DNA from: Vibrio atypicus
GTDB lineage: Bacteria > Pseudomonadota > Gammaproteobacteria > Enterobacterales > Vibrionaceae
Direction of reading: 5' to 3'
Assembly: GCF_009811315.1 (NCBI RefSeq)
Contig: NZ_BLID01000003.1
Location: 310,001-374,000 of the forward strand
DNA: 64,000 nucleotides
The notes beneath the pieces were generated by a model that made no database searches, was not told the DNA's origin, and was given only the letters and a program-made list of their open reading frames with translations. This document shows positions 9,498-19,719 of the stretch, piece by piece; within the stretch, counting starts at the first letter, position 1; the number at the start of each line of letters is the position of its first letter. The position numbers and the translations under genes are program-made.

Positions 9498-9506
9498 AAT
9501 AACATA

Positions 9507-9549
9507 TACTTGGGATGCATTGAATTCATATAGTATACCATCCCAAGTA
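9507..9549. promoter_or_regulatory. 11-bp inverted repeat in front of the HD-GYP gene
   Basis: TACTTGGGATG (9507-9517) and CATCCCAAGTA (9539-9549) are perfect complements, 21 nt apart, with centres 32 bp (three turns) apart. A -10-like TATACT lies between them on the minus strand. It could be a paired operator or an mRNA hairpin near the weak TTG start. Confidence 0.45.
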
Positions 9550-9570
9550 AGTGATTATCGCCATCTATTG

Positions 9571-10083
9571 TCAAATTTCTAGATAAGCATCACTATATTC
9601 GTCTAAGTTGATATCAAGCTTGTGAAGCAAGCTAGCTGCAAATCGTTTCGCCGACTGTTGTACATCCTCACTCGTAGTGATGATATCAGAGATTAATATC
9701 GCGCGATCCGCTCTAGTCACTATCGCTGCGGCTGTTGGTTCACCTTCAGTAAACCCAATATAAAGTTCACACGGCTCTGAATAGATAATCTGTGTGAGAA
9801 ACTCAACAATGAGCTCTTGCTCAGACGACTCTGTCCAGCGTTTCGATTGAAGCAATGCAAACATCACGGTAAGCCGATGAAAATCGACTAAGAAAATATC
9901 ATCTGCTGAAATGAAGCCGTTATCTTCTTTAGTGAGTGTAAACGGTTGAATTGACCTTTTTTCGACGCTGCTTAGGTAGAGTTTTCTACCTGCTAAGCTT
10001 TCTTGAGTCGGGTACTGCACGTCAACATGTTGGGATAACCATTGGTTCTTTAGATTGGCAACTTTGGGGATTGAATCAGTCAT
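9571..10083 (-). CDS. Conserved-looking protein of unknown function
   Basis: A 170-residue soluble protein with no signal peptide. The C-terminal half (ELYIGFTEGEPTAAAIVTRA) weakly resembles the central strands of GNAT acetyltransferases. I cannot place an acetyl-CoA loop, so this is not assigned. It has an ATG start and is divergent from creA with about 190 bp between. Codon use looks like its neighbours. Confidence 0.65.
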   Translation of the reverse strand: MTDSIPKVANLKNQWLSQHVDVQYPTQESLAGRKLYLSSVEKRSIQPFTLTKEDNGFISADDIFLVDFHRLTVMFALLQSKRWTESSEQELIVEFLTQIIYSEPCELYIGFTEGEPTAAAIVTRADRAILISDIITTSEDVQQSAKRFAASLLHKLDINLDEYSDAYLEI

Positions 10084-10270
10084 GAGGCCTAGTCAGCGCT
10101 TGCAATTTTCGGTCAGCTTATCGGTAACCCTGCAGTTGCTCAAGTGTTTTCAGTGATTATTCGGTACCGACCTAAAAAACTGGTATGCTAAACACTGATC
10201 AGCGTAATTGCGTTAACTTTCACCCTGAGATCGGTAATCAAGTTGACCTCAATTAAGGATAAATACAACG

Positions 10271-10741
10271 ATGATAAAAAAAATTGTAGTGGCCTCGACG
10301 TTAGCGCTTGGTTTAACAGCTTGTGACAACAACGAAGTTGGTGATGTCGGCCTAGGATGGTTCACCATGAAGGATATCAAGATCTCTCATCTTGACGATG
10401 AAAAAATTCCTGGCGTGACTTGTCATATTGCATCCATCGAAGCAGACTTTTCACTCGCAGACCCAAGTGATAGTTCAATCTCCTGTCGTCAGACTGGTGA
10501 TATCACCCCAGAAATGATTGCCAATATTGATAAAAGCTCTTCAGGTGAAGTCGTATTTAAACAATCAAAAAGTATTTTCTTTAAAACCATGAAGGTTCGT
10601 AGAATCTACGACTCAGAGAATCAAACTCTACTCTACTTGTCTTATACGACTAAAGAGACAGAAGGTAGCTTCAAACACAGCTTATCAACCGTACCGTTGT
10701 GGGGAACAAAAGCATACGGTGCTTATACTGGTGATAAATAA
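10271..10741 (+). CDS. creA: CreA family protein (putative lipoprotein)
   Basis: 156 residues. A signal peptide ends with LGLTAC, a plausible lipobox. The mature part has the CreA signature: VGDVGLGWFTMKDIKISHLDD, PGVTCHI, CRQTGDI and the SKSIFFKTMKVRRIYD block. CreA is a small periplasmic protein of unknown biochemistry, found in E. coli next to creBCD, which is absent here. It precedes gsk by about 110 bp, separated by a hairpin. Confidence 0.85.
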   Translation: MIKKIVVASTLALGLTACDNNEVGDVGLGWFTMKDIKISHLDDEKIPGVTCHIASIEADFSLADPSDSSISCRQTGDITPEMIANIDKSSSGEVVFKQSKSIFFKTMKVRRIYDSENQTLLYLSYTTKETEGSFKHSLSTVPLWGTKAYGAYTGDK

Positions 10742-10750
10742 AGCATTTCT

Positions 10751-10779
10751 GCGCCAAACTGCCAAGTTTGGCGCCTTTC
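10751..10779 (+). terminator. Hairpin after creA
   Basis: A 10-bp perfect stem GCGCCAAACT / AGTTTGGCGC with a GCCA loop, followed by CTTTCT. It is probably a terminator, with a short T tract. Confidence 0.65.
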
Positions 10780-10852
10780 TATGTAATTAAAGTGAAAGCA
10801 ATCTTACACTTTTGTGATATCATGCGGGAAAATTTCCAACTCACTTTTCAAA

Positions 10853-12157
10853 ATGAAGTTTCCCGGACAGCGTAAATCTAAGCACTATTTTCCTACACAC
10901 GCTCGTGACCCATTGGTCAATCAGATGCAACAGACCCCTAAGTTGTATCGCCCTATCATTGTTGGTGTAGGCCAGACTATTGTCGATATTGAAGCCCGTG
11001 TGGACGATGAGTTCCTTGCAAAGTATGACCTGAGTAAAGGACACTCTCTTGTATTAGAAGAGAGTAAAGCGGACGCTTTGTATGATGAATTAGTAGAGCG
11101 TGGGCTTATTACACACCAGTACCCTGGTGATACTATCGGTAATACACTACATAATTACTCAGTGCTTGCTGATAGTAAGTCTGTTTTACTTGGCGTAATG
11201 TCACGCAATATTGAAGTCGGTTCTTTTGCTTATCGCTATTTATGTCGTACTTCATCTCGCATGAATCTTAATCACCTTCAAACAGTAGAAGGTTCTATTG
11301 GTCGATGCTATACGCTTATTTCTGACGACGGTGAACGTACCTTTGCGATCAACGAAGGCGAAATGAATAAGTTGCGCCCTGAAAGCATCCCAGAAAATGT
11401 GTTCGAAAAAGCGTCTGCGTTAGTCGTCTCTTCATATTTGATGCGTGGAAACCCTGAAGATCCTATGCCTCAAGCTGTTGCTCGCGCCATTGATCTCGCA
11501 AAGAAAAACAATGTTCCTGTCGTATTAACACTTGGAACAAAGTGGGTTATCGAAGGCAACGCCAAATGGTGGCAAGACTACATTCAAGAAAACATTTCTA
11601 TTGTTGCAATGAATGAAGAAGAAGGCGAAGCACTTACTGGCGAAAAAGATCCTTTACTCGCTGCCGATAAAGCGCTGAATTGGGTTGACCTTGTGCTATG
11701 TACTTCAGGTCCAGTAGGCCTTTACATGGCTGGTTACACTGACGAAACCGCTAAGCGTGAGACAGAACTCCCATTGCTTCCTGGCAACATTCCGGAATTC
11801 AATAAATATGAATTCAGCCGCGCGATGCGTAAATCAGACTGTCAAACACCAGTAAAAGTCTACTCCCATATTGGTCCATACCTAGGTGGCCCTCTTGAAA
11901 TCAAGAACACTAATGGCGCCGGTGATGCTGCACTGTCAGCGCTACTTCATGATATGGCAGCAAATAGTCATCATCATATGAATGTTCCTAATTCATCGAA
12001 GCATGACCAACCTTACCTGACCTATTCTTCGCTTTCTCAAATTTGTAAGTACGCTAACCGTGTGAGTTACGAAGTCTTGACTCAACACTCACCTCGTTTA
12101 GGACGCGCACTCCCTGAACGTGAAGATAGTCTTGAAGAAGCATATTGGGATAGATAA
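10853..12157 (+). CDS. gsk: Inosine-guanosine kinase
   Basis: 434 residues, the same length as E. coli Gsk and alignable from end to end by eye (MKFPGQRKSKHYFP at the start, LEEAYWDR at the end). It phosphorylates inosine and guanosine to IMP and GMP in purine salvage, in the cytoplasm. The PfkB/ribokinase features are visible: GDTIGNTLHNYSVLA near the N terminus, and the C-terminal NTNGAGDAALSALLHD anion-hole/base motif. The frame extends upstream to 10814, but the ATG at 10853 matches the E. coli start. Confidence 0.96.
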   Translation: MKFPGQRKSKHYFPTHARDPLVNQMQQTPKLYRPIIVGVGQTIVDIEARVDDEFLAKYDLSKGHSLVLEESKADALYDELVERGLITHQYPGDTIGNTLHNYSVLADSKSVLLGVMSRNIEVGSFAYRYLCRTSSRMNLNHLQTVEGSIGRCYTLISDDGERTFAINEGEMNKLRPESIPENVFEKASALVVSSYLMRGNPEDPMPQAVARAIDLAKKNNVPVVLTLGTKWVIEGNAKWWQDYIQENISIVAMNEEEGEALTGEKDPLLAADKALNWVDLVLCTSGPVGLYMAGYTDETAKRETELPLLPGNIPEFNKYEFSRAMRKSDCQTPVKVYSHIGPYLGGPLEIKNTNGAGDAALSALLHDMAANSHHHMNVPNSSKHDQPYLTYSSLSQICKYANRVSYEVLTQHSPRLGRALPEREDSLEEAYWDR

Positions 12158-12172
12158 CACTTCCTTATACTC

Positions 12173-12198
12173 AAAGAGCCGCAAGAAGCGGCTCTTTT
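12173..12198. terminator. Bidirectional intrinsic terminator
   Basis: AAAGAGCCGC and GCGGCTCTTT pair across an AAGAA loop, between convergent gsk and the HAD gene. Confidence 0.88.
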
Positions 12199-12202
12199 AT
12201 GT

Positions 12203-12808
12203 TTACTGTTTAACAAGTGGATAGAATATCAACTTATCTCCTTCCACCATCATACAATCCATACCGCCAGCATGTGCGGCTGACTTACCTAGCTCTGTAT
12301 CCTCAAAGACAACACATTCTTCAGGTTGTAAACCTAACTTCTCAGCAGCTTGCAAAAACGTATCAGGATTCGGTTTGTGGTTTTTGACATCGCTAGCAGT
12401 GACAACGGCATCCAATCGTTCAAGTAACCCCACACGACCCAATAGTTTTAGTGCACTTTCTCGCTGACTGCCCGTCCCTACTGCCAGCTTTTTTATACCA
12501 TGGTATTGTTCTAGAACGTCATTACTACACTTTATCTTATCGCCGTGTTCCTCAAGCTCAGCAAATACGCGCATTTTGTATTGTGAGACTTCCGTTGTAT
12601 CTAAACTTAAGTCATATTCTTTGTTTATTTCTGCCGCTATCTTGTAACTAGGCATACCACCTAAACTATGTAACCATTTCTGTGTAAACGGGAAATTAAA
12701 ATGTTCAGCTGTTTTGTGCCATGCGCTAAGGTGAGCGGGCATGGTATCTATCAGAGTTCCATCCATATCGAAGATAAAACCCTGATACTTTTCCAATATT
12801 TCTAACAT
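12203..12808 (-). CDS. HAD phosphatase, YqaB-like (fructose-1-P / 6-P-gluconate)
   Basis: 201 residues of the beta-phosphoglucomutase-like HAD subfamily. Motif I is FIFDMDGTLIDTMPAH, motif II AVGTGSQRES, motif III KNHKPNPDTF, and motif IV VVFEDTELG. Order, spacing and the phrase EECVVFEDTELGKSAA resemble E. coli YqaB, which dephosphorylates fructose-1-phosphate and 6-phosphogluconate. Cytoplasmic. It has an ATG start with AGG upstream, and is monocistronic and convergent with gsk. Confidence 0.85.
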   Translation of the reverse strand: MLEILEKYQGFIFDMDGTLIDTMPAHLSAWHKTAEHFNFPFTQKWLHSLGGMPSYKIAAEINKEYDLSLDTTEVSQYKMRVFAELEEHGDKIKCSNDVLEQYHGIKKLAVGTGSQRESALKLLGRVGLLERLDAVVTASDVKNHKPNPDTFLQAAEKLGLQPEECVVFEDTELGKSAAHAGGMDCMMVEGDKLIFYPLVKQ

Positions 12809-12948
12809 AATTAATAACCTATAAACTTTCGTTGAGTTAATTGATTTTTACACTTAACTCATAAGTACAATTGATAAATTTATGATTCCGGTCTACCATC
12901 ATCGATAAATGCTAAGAATATTATTAACCTATAGACTAAGGTAATCTC

Positions 12949-14709
12949 ATGAATATCAAGAATAAACTGTATTCATTGGGTGCGGTAGCCATTTTGGGGG
13001 TCGTTTCCCTTCTTTTATCAACTTCCCACTTTGCCCAAACCACTTCTCAGTTAAATCAAGCCAATCTCCTAGTTGCTCAACTTGAAATTCGCCTTCTCAA
13101 TCTAAGACGTAATGAAAAAGATTTCTTACTTCGTAAAGATATGAAGTACATGGATAAGTTCAACAGTAATATGGATAAGTTTCTTGGAATCGAGTCCGAG
13201 CTATCTTCGATACTAAAAGAGCATAACCTTCCATCAAGCGGACAACTGCGCAGCGATATTATCAGTTACCAAAACGGTTTTACGGCGCTTGTGAATGCAT
13301 ACAATCAACATGGTCTAAATGCCGAAGATAAACTACTAGGCCGCTATAACAAAGCTTTATCAGAAGCAAAATCTGGCCTAACTAGTGATGAACTTTTACA
13401 ACTGTTTTCATTTAACTCAAAAGTTCAAAATGGCGAGCTAGATACGAGTCTCATCTCTTCTAGTGCATCGAACCTTTCTGCAGCGGCTAAATCACTCATC
13501 GACCAAAAAATTAAAATAGGTTTGAAATATAATACCGGTTTACTGGGCGACACTCGTGGCCTATCTCATGCGGTGGAAGAGCAATTTAAATCATTTTCAA
13601 AGTCCCTCTCAGCTCAATCACTTGAAACTCAAAATCAACTGGCTAACTTTAAGTTTGCGGCAACTACATTAGTCATTGTCATCATCGTCCTGTTTATTTG
13701 GCAGATATCTCGTTCAATTAACAGTCAAGTTGCGAGTTTATTAGCCATTATCCAAGAAATCGCGCGTTCTAATAACGTAGCACTGCGTTCGAACCTAGCG
13801 GGTAACAATGAGCTCGTCGCTATCGGTAACTATTTCAACCGTTTACTTGATAAGTTAGAGCAGCTTATCTCTGGAACTCAATCCAAATCAAACGAGCTGT
13901 CTCAAAGTACCGCGAACATGCACACTGTTTTGGAAGACGTGATCACTCAATTCAATGTTCAGGGTGACCACACCTCGACAATGGCGACATCTGTCCAAGA
14001 AATGGTTTCAACGATTAACGAGATTTCTGAGAGTACTGCAGTTGCTGTTGAAGGTGTACAACAAGCCGCAGTTAACGCTGAGAATGGCCGTAAAGTTGTT
14101 AAGACCACAGTGCAAAACATTGGCCAGCTCTCTTCTATATTAGGGAGTAGCCAACAATCCATCGGTTCTTTAAATAACCATGTTGATAAAATTGGTGATG
14201 CCGTAAATATTATTCAAGAAATTGCTGAGCAGACTAACCTACTAGCACTCAACGCAGCGATTGAAGCCGCTCGTGCGGGTGAGCAAGGTCGTGGTTTTGC
14301 AGTCGTTGCGGATGAAGTTCGTGCCTTAGCGAGCCGTACCCATCAATCAACGGAAGAAATCACTAAGGTCGTCACAGATATTCAGTCTCAAATGTCCAAG
14401 GTAGTGACCGATATTGATCAGTGTAATGAACAAGGTCAATCAACGTTGAAAGCATCAGATACGTTAGATGGTAGCCTCTCTCAGATCATCGAGGATATGA
14501 CCAACATTCAAGCTAACTCTGAGCGAATTGCTTCTGCAATTGAAGAGCAAGGGATTGTTATGAATCAAGTGAGTGAATCGATAACTGAGCTCAACTCTAT
14601 CTCAGATAGCAACATGCAGTCAGCGCAACAATGTTTGACTGAAGTTGATCGTGTTTCAGCGCAAGCTGCTGAAATGGATCATGCTGTCGCTGAGTTTAAA
14701 ACTTCATAG
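12949..14709 (+). CDS. Methyl-accepting chemotaxis protein, HBM-type sensor
   Basis: 586 residues. A transmembrane helix (about 8-29) leads into a roughly 210-residue all-helical periplasmic domain with [16 protein letters not shown], typical of helical bimodular (HBM) sensors. A second helix (about 238-254), a HAMP linker and a cytoplasmic signalling domain follow. The hairpin tip that contacts CheA and CheW reads [22 protein letters not shown]. It should send an attractant or repellent signal to the flagellar motor; HBM receptors often bind organic acids. No CheB/CheR-binding pentapeptide is seen at the C terminus. It stands alone with its own terminator. Confidence 0.92.
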   Translation: MNIKNKLYSLGAVAILGVVSLLLSTSHFAQTTSQLNQANLLVAQLEIRLLNLRRNEKDFLLRKDMKYMDKFNSNMDKFLGIESELSSILKEHNLPSSGQLRSDIISYQNGFTALVNAYNQHGLNAEDKLLGRYNKALSEAKSGLTSDELLQLFSFNSKVQNGELDTSLISSSASNLSAAAKSLIDQKIKIGLKYNTGLLGDTRGLSHAVEEQFKSFSKSLSAQSLETQNQLANFKFAATTLVIVIIVLFIWQISRSINSQVASLLAIIQEIARSNNVALRSNLAGNNELVAIGNYFNRLLDKLEQLISGTQSKSNELSQSTANMHTVLEDVITQFNVQGDHTSTMATSVQEMVSTINEISESTAVAVEGVQQAAVNAENGRKVVKTTVQNIGQLSSILGSSQQSIGSLNNHVDKIGDAVNIIQEIAEQTNLLALNAAIEAARAGEQGRGFAVVADEVRALASRTHQSTEEITKVVTDIQSQMSKVVTDIDQCNEQGQSTLKASDTLDGSLSQIIEDMTNIQANSERIASAIEEQGIVMNQVSESITELNSISDSNMQSAQQCLTEVDRVSAQAAEMDHAVAEFKTS

Positions 14710-14725
14710 TTAATCTTTTCGATAA

Positions 14726-14755
14726 AAAAATGCCCGCTTTATTGCGGGCATTTTT
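14726..14755. terminator. Bidirectional intrinsic terminator
   Basis: AAAAATGCCCGC pairs perfectly with GCGGGCATTTTT across a TTTATT loop. It serves the chemoreceptor gene and the convergent RND permease. Confidence 0.93.
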
Positions 14756-14769
14756 GTTTTTAGTCCAAA

Positions 14770-17700
14770 TTAATCGTCATCGATTGGGATTAACTTAGTG
14801 TTACCACCATGATGCTTTTCACGTTTACGCTGTACCATGGCATAGAATCCAGGAATCAGGAAAGTACCCGCTAATAGCACACATAACAAACCGCCTATCA
14901 ACGAAATTCCAAGAGAGTTTTGACTTACGTGGCCCGCCCCAGAGGCGAATATAAGCGGGAAAATACCAAGAATAAACGACCAAGATGTCATGTTAACTGC
15001 GCGGAAACGTAGCTTACCGCCCTCAACTGATGCTTGATCAATCGGAGCATCCTTTTCTTCACGTTCCACTTTCGCAAACTCAACGATCAGTATTGCATTC
15101 TTTGCAGCTAGAGCAATCAAAAGAACCAAACCAATTTGGGCGTATAAGTTCAGCGGTGTCCCCGTCAGGTTCAACGCCAAGAAAGAGCCTAAGGTTGCAA
15201 TTGGTACGACTAGAATAATCGCTAAAGGAATCGTCCAACTTTCATATTGCGCCACCATAAACAAGTAGATAAAAATGAGAGCCAATGCGAATGCAAATAT
15301 TGCTTGATTACCCGCAAGCACTTCTTGGTACGCCATGCCCGTCCACTCATATTGGTAACCGTGTGGCAATACTTCTACTGCGACACGTTCCATTGCAGCA
15401 ATGGCGTCACCGCTAGAATAACCAGGTGCAGGTTGCCCTTGAATAATTGCACTACGGTACATGTTGTAACGCCATGCAACGTCCGGTTCAAAGATTTGCT
15501 CGTATGTAACTAAAGTACTCAGTGGGATCATTTCACCCTGCGCTGAACGTACATGGAAACGCTCTAAATCTTCCATTCCACTTCTGTGTTCGCTGTCAGC
15601 CTGCATCGACACACGGAAGTTTTTTCCGAACATGGTAAAGTCATTCACATACAATGAACCTAAGTTACCCTGTAGCGTTTGGAAAATACTAGAAAGAGAA
15701 ATACCTAGTTGCTGCGCTTTTTCTCTATCAATGTCGACGTAGTAATGAGGAACATTTGCGCGGAAAGTGCTAAATGTATACGCAATTTCAGGTTGCTTGT
15801 TCGCTTCCGCGATTATCTGCCCCATGACAGTTGCAAGGTCAGTACGACTTCGACCAAGCGTATCTTCAAGAACAAACTCAAAACCTGACGCCGCGCCCAT
15901 GCCAGGAACCGCAGGTGGTCCCATAGCAAACACGATGGCTTGAGGTAATTCCATCGCAGCGCGCCCATTAATGCGTTGAGCGATTGCATTAGAGGAATGA
16001 TCCCCCGACATTGCATTGCGCGCGTCCCAATCATGAAGCTTAATAAACAGCGAGGCACCGTTTGATGCCGCTGCTCCCGTCATAAAGGCAAATCCATTGG
16101 CAACGGTAACGCCATCAACCCCAGGTTCTTGTTCAACCATAGAGATAAGTTGTTCAGTCACCTCTTCTGTTCTTGATAACGAAGCTGCATCTGGTAATTG
16201 CACGTTAACGAGCAAAATACCTTTATCTTCTTGTGGAACAAATGCCGTAGACGTAGTTTTGGCGAAGAAAGTTACCGCTCCTACTGCAACGACAAAAAAG
16301 ACAACAAGAAGAAGTGATTTTTTCACTAGGAAGCCAGCAATCTGTCCGTAGCGTGTTGTTACTTTTTCTAAGCCCGCATTAAACACAGCAAACCAACGTG
16401 CAGTGTTTCCTCCACCTTGTTTTAACACTAAAGAACAAAGCGCAGGTGAAAGCGTCAAAGCATTAATCGATGAGATTACCACTGAAATACATATGGTCAG
16501 TGCGAACTGCCGGTACATTATGCCGGTAATGCCAGGCAACATTGCAACAGGCAAGAACACCGCAAGCAACACTAAGGTCGAGGTAATAATTGGACCGGTT
16601 ACCTCTTTCATTGCTAATAGTGTTGCTTTACGAGGTGTGAGACTTGGATCTTTAGCCATCGTCGTATCAACGTTCTCGATAACAAGAATCGCATCATCCA
16701 CGACAATACCAATGGCTAAGATTAAACCAAACAAAGTCACTGTGTTTATCGTGAATCCTGTTGCTTGCATAATCGCAAATGTACCGATCAACGACACAGG
16801 TATTGCAACGACAGGAATGAGTGTTGCGCGCGCACTACCAAGAAACAGGTAAGTCACGGCAATCACGAGTAAAATTGCTTCGATTAAGGTTTTAACTACC
16901 CCTTTGATCGATTCTGCGACGAATAGCGTTGTATCATAGCTCGCCTCATATGCCATACCTTCAGGGAAGTTGCCGCTTAGCTTATCGAGTAGTGCCATTA
17001 CGGCCTCACCACTTTCTAGCGCATTGGCATCTGATTGAAGTGACAATGTCACGATAGAGGCGTCTTGTCCTCGGAATTTACCACTACCATCGTAGAATTT
17101 TTTACCCAGTTCAACACGAGCTACGTCTCTTAGGTATACGCTTGAACCATCTCGATTGGCACGTAAAACGACGTTCTCAAATTCGCCAACACTTTCTAAG
17201 CGCCCTTTCGTAACTAGGTTAAATTGTACTTCTTGAACATTATTGTAAGGTGCGGCACCTACACGCCCTGCTGCTACTTGAACATTTTGCTCAGCCAGTG
17301 CTACGTATACGTCTGATGTAGTGAGTTTTAGGTTAGCCATTTTTTCAGGGTCGAGCCAGACACGCATCGCGTACTCGCCACCACCTATAACGTTAACTTC
17401 GCTTATACCAGTAACACGAGCAAGTTGATCTTTTACATTAAGGTTAATGTAGTTGATCAGGAATTGATCGTCATACTTACCATCTGGCGAATAGAAGTTC
17501 AGGACCATCAATAGGTCTGGAGAACGTTTTTTAACGGTCACGCCCACCATACGAACTTCTTGAGGTAACTTAGACTCTATTTGCGAGACGCGGTTTTGAA
17601 CGTTCACTTGCGCCATATCAGGATCAGTACCGACATCAAACGTCACGTTTAAGTTATATGATCCATCATTGGCACTTTTTGAAGACATGTAAATCATGTT

Positions 17701-17922
17701 TTCAACGCCATTAACGGACGTTTCTATTGGGTCGGCGATTGCCTGTTCGACAACTTCAGCGCTTGCACCGGTATAATAGGCGGTGACACTCACTGAAGGA
17801 GGACTGATTTTTGGATACTCAGCAACCGGAAGAATCGCAAGAGCAATCGCACCAGCTAACGTAAGAATAATTGAAATAACCAACGCAAACTTTGGGCGCT
17901 GGATAAAGAAACGACTTAACAT
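14770..17922 (-). CDS. RND efflux permease (AcrB-like HAE1), second system
   Basis: 1050 residues, the normal HAE1 length. It starts [18 protein letters not shown] and keeps the classical proton relay: [12 protein letters not shown] in helix 4 and [14 protein letters not shown] in helix 10. Porter, docking and membrane domains follow the AcrB order. It should export hydrophobic drugs, dyes or bile salts with an adaptor and an outer-membrane channel. It starts 10 bp after the adaptor gene stops, so the two form an operon. Vibrios carry several such Vex/Vme pumps; I cannot say which one this is. Confidence 0.94.
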   Translation of the reverse strand: MLSRFFIQRPKFALVISIILTLAGAIALAILPVAEYPKISPPSVSVTAYYTGASAEVVEQAIADPIETSVNGVENMIYMSSKSANDGSYNLNVTFDVGTDPDMAQVNVQNRVSQIESKLPQEVRMVGVTVKKRSPDLLMVLNFYSPDGKYDDQFLINYINLNVKDQLARVTGISEVNVIGGGEYAMRVWLDPEKMANLKLTTSDVYVALAEQNVQVAAGRVGAAPYNNVQEVQFNLVTKGRLESVGEFENVVLRANRDGSSVYLRDVARVELGKKFYDGSGKFRGQDASIVTLSLQSDANALESGEAVMALLDKLSGNFPEGMAYEASYDTTLFVAESIKGVVKTLIEAILLVIAVTYLFLGSARATLIPVVAIPVSLIGTFAIMQATGFTINTVTLFGLILAIGIVVDDAILVIENVDTTMAKDPSLTPRKATLLAMKEVTGPIITSTLVLLAVFLPVAMLPGITGIMYRQFALTICISVVISSINALTLSPALCSLVLKQGGGNTARWFAVFNAGLEKVTTRYGQIAGFLVKKSLLLVVFFVVAVGAVTFFAKTTSTAFVPQEDKGILLVNVQLPDAASLSRTEEVTEQLISMVEQEPGVDGVTVANGFAFMTGAAASNGASLFIKLHDWDARNAMSGDHSSNAIAQRINGRAAMELPQAIVFAMGPPAVPGMGAASGFEFVLEDTLGRSRTDLATVMGQIIAEANKQPEIAYTFSTFRANVPHYYVDIDREKAQQLGISLSSIFQTLQGNLGSLYVNDFTMFGKNFRVSMQADSEHRSGMEDLERFHVRSAQGEMIPLSTLVTYEQIFEPDVAWRYNMYRSAIIQGQPAPGYSSGDAIAAMERVAVEVLPHGYQYEWTGMAYQEVLAGNQAIFAFALALIFIYLFMVAQYESWTIPLAIILVVPIATLGSFLALNLTGTPLNLYAQIGLVLLIALAAKNAILIVEFAKVEREEKDAPIDQASVEGGKLRFRAVNMTSWSFILGIFPLIFASGAGHVSQNSLGISLIGGLLCVLLAGTFLIPGFYAMVQRKREKHHGGNTKLIPIDDD

Positions 17923-17932
17923 TTAAAGCCCT

Positions 17933-19060
17933 CTATTCAGCAACTGGGTTTGTGTCATCAATTCGTACAGGCACGCCATTGCGTATGCGCTGTAAACCTT
18001 GAGTAACAATTTTGTCTTGGGCTGAAATACCTTCCTTGATAATGATTCCCTGCTCAATTTGACGACCAAGATTGACGTTACGTCGCTCCGCAACATTGCC
18101 AGCAGTAATCACCATTACAAAATCCCCCTCTAGATCCGTCTGGACTGCGCGACGTGGGATAACCAAAACATCTTTGGCTTGCTTTTCTTTAAGCTCAACA
18201 CGTACATGCTGGCCAGGAAGCAAACGGTAATTTGGATTAGGCACCTCTGCACGAAGCGCAATAGTACCTGTATTGAGGTTAATACGGTTGCCTAGGTAGT
18301 CGAGTTGTCCTGTATGCGGAAAATACTCGCCATTTTCGAGGATCACACTTACTTCAACGCTGTTAGAGCCAGAATCGCCCTCAGTTTGGACACGATCCAT
18401 TCCCATATCAAGACGCTCACGTTCACTAATACTGAAGCCCGTATGGACAGGGTCTAAACTAACTAATGTAGTTAAAATACCTGATTGCGGAGATAGTAAA
18501 TCACCCGTGCTCACTTTGCTTTGCGCGATTCGTCCAGCAAAAGGGGCTTTTATTTCCGTATATGATAGGTTGACTTGAGCCAAATGAAGTTGTGCTTTAG
18601 CTGCTTCTACCTGCGCTTTTGCGCCGAGTAACGTAGCGTTTAGATTATCGAATTCAGATTGTGAAATACTCCCCTTAGGAAGCAGATTTTTACCACGTTC
18701 AAAATCCAATTCTGATTTTTTAAGTGCGGCGTTGGCTTGCGCAAGACTCGCATTCGCACTGGCTACTTGAGCTTTAAATGATGAAGGTTCGATGGTGAAG
18801 AGTAACTGACCTTGTTCAACCATTTGCCCTTCTTCAAAATGGCGTTGCTTTAGGTAACCGGTTACTTGAGCAGTTATGTTGGTATCTTCGACCGCTTCAA
18901 CGCGCCCAATGTAGGATTTACTTGCTTGATGAGGAATCTGCTGGACATTTTCTGCAACCACCAGCGGAGCTGGCATTTGGTTCTTTCCTTGATTCTGTTC
19001 TCCACACCCTGTAAGCAAAATAGCGCTTGCAAGCGCTGACAAAAGTAGAGTTTTTTTCAT
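17933..19060 (-). CDS. RND periplasmic adaptor lipoprotein, second system
   Basis: 375 residues with lipobox LLTGC after a short signal peptide, so a lipid-anchored periplasmic adaptor of the AcrA type. Lipoyl halves (RHFEEGQMVEQGQLLF and YTEIKAPFAGRIAQSKV) flank a coiled-coil hairpin. The C-terminal barrel and membrane-proximal parts follow (LRAEVPNPNYRLLPGQHVRV, IPRRAVQTDLEGDFV). It couples the downstream permease to a TolC-like channel encoded elsewhere. A perfect 12-bp inverted repeat lies just before the start codon. Confidence 0.92.
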   Translation of the reverse strand: MKKTLLLSALASAILLTGCGEQNQGKNQMPAPLVVAENVQQIPHQASKSYIGRVEAVEDTNITAQVTGYLKQRHFEEGQMVEQGQLLFTIEPSSFKAQVASANASLAQANAALKKSELDFERGKNLLPKGSISQSEFDNLNATLLGAKAQVEAAKAQLHLAQVNLSYTEIKAPFAGRIAQSKVSTGDLLSPQSGILTTLVSLDPVHTGFSISERERLDMGMDRVQTEGDSGSNSVEVSVILENGEYFPHTGQLDYLGNRINLNTGTIALRAEVPNPNYRLLPGQHVRVELKEKQAKDVLVIPRRAVQTDLEGDFVMVITAGNVAERRNVNLGRQIEQGIIIKEGISAQDKIVTQGLQRIRNGVPVRIDDTNPVAE

Positions 19061-19068
19061 GAATAGAC

Positions 19069-19109
19069 CGTTAGGTAATTAAAAAGAGGCACTCCAAAAT
19101 TACCTAACG
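19069..19109. promoter_or_regulatory. 12-bp inverted repeat before second RND operon
   Basis: CGTTAGGTAATT (19069-19080) and AATTACCTAACG (19098-19109) are perfect complements separated by 17 nt. The nearer arm is 8 bp from the adaptor ATG. It could be an operator or a 5'-UTR hairpin that affects translation. Confidence 0.5.
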
Positions 19110-19176
19110 AAATACTGTTTTATGTCCGAAGATTATCAGAACAAAAAAGTTAAGTGTTTCAATTTGTTACGATTCA

Positions 19177-19719
19177 TCACTTACTATGAGTTGCGATATT
19201 TTTTAACATTACTGAGGGTGATTTCCAGCGATAAACCAATTCAGGAACCTTATTACCACAAGGCGCATTCCATAAACGTTCAACGGAATTTTCTCCACCG
19301 ATATGATCATAAAATTCAATCGCTTGGATATTTTCCTTCATCACTTCCAAATAAACACCGTTATCTGGGAAGTACTGTTCAATCCACTTTGCCATTTCTT
19401 CGATCAGCTTTGCACCAAGACCTTTACCTCGATAAGCATGATCGATATGTAGCGCGTCAATAATCGTTCCTTTGTCAAAGTCATGATTACCAAACGCACA
19501 AATAAAGCCGCACAGAAGTCCACCTTCTTCAATCAAAATAACATGTTGATTAAACGGAGGGTTAATCAAGCGAGTTTGCCAGACGGCAAGGCGCTCTTCG
19601 AGTACTTCTGTCTCTAGATATTCTTGCCCTAAGATTCCCTGATAAAACTGTTTCCAGCTCTGGGCATGCAGCGCAGCGATTCGCTCATAATCGCTATATT
19701 CAGCTACTTTCAATTCCAT
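19177..19719 (-). CDS. GNAT-family N-acetyltransferase
   Basis: 180 residues. The GNAT plan is clear: an N-terminal strand-helix (VAEYSDYERIAALHAQSWKQ), a central strand (VILIEEGGLLCGFICAF), the acetyl-CoA loop IDHAYRGKGLGAKLIEEM, and a C-terminal LEVMKENIQAIEFYDHIGG. It transfers an acetyl group from acetyl-CoA to an unknown amine. Monocistronic, with an ATG start. Confidence 0.85.
   Translation of the reverse strand: MELKVAEYSDYERIAALHAQSWKQFYQGILGQEYLETEVLEERLAVWQTRLINPPFNQHVILIEEGGLLCGFICAFGNHDFDKGTIIDALHIDHAYRGKGLGAKLIEEMAKWIEQYFPDNGVYLEVMKENIQAIEFYDHIGGENSVERLWNAPCGNKVPELVYRWKSPSVMLKNIATHSK

Noticed and set aside
16403..16852. 149-codon plus-strand frame inside the second RND permease
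   Set aside because: Antisense to the helix 4 region with the VDD motif. A composition shadow with no start signal.
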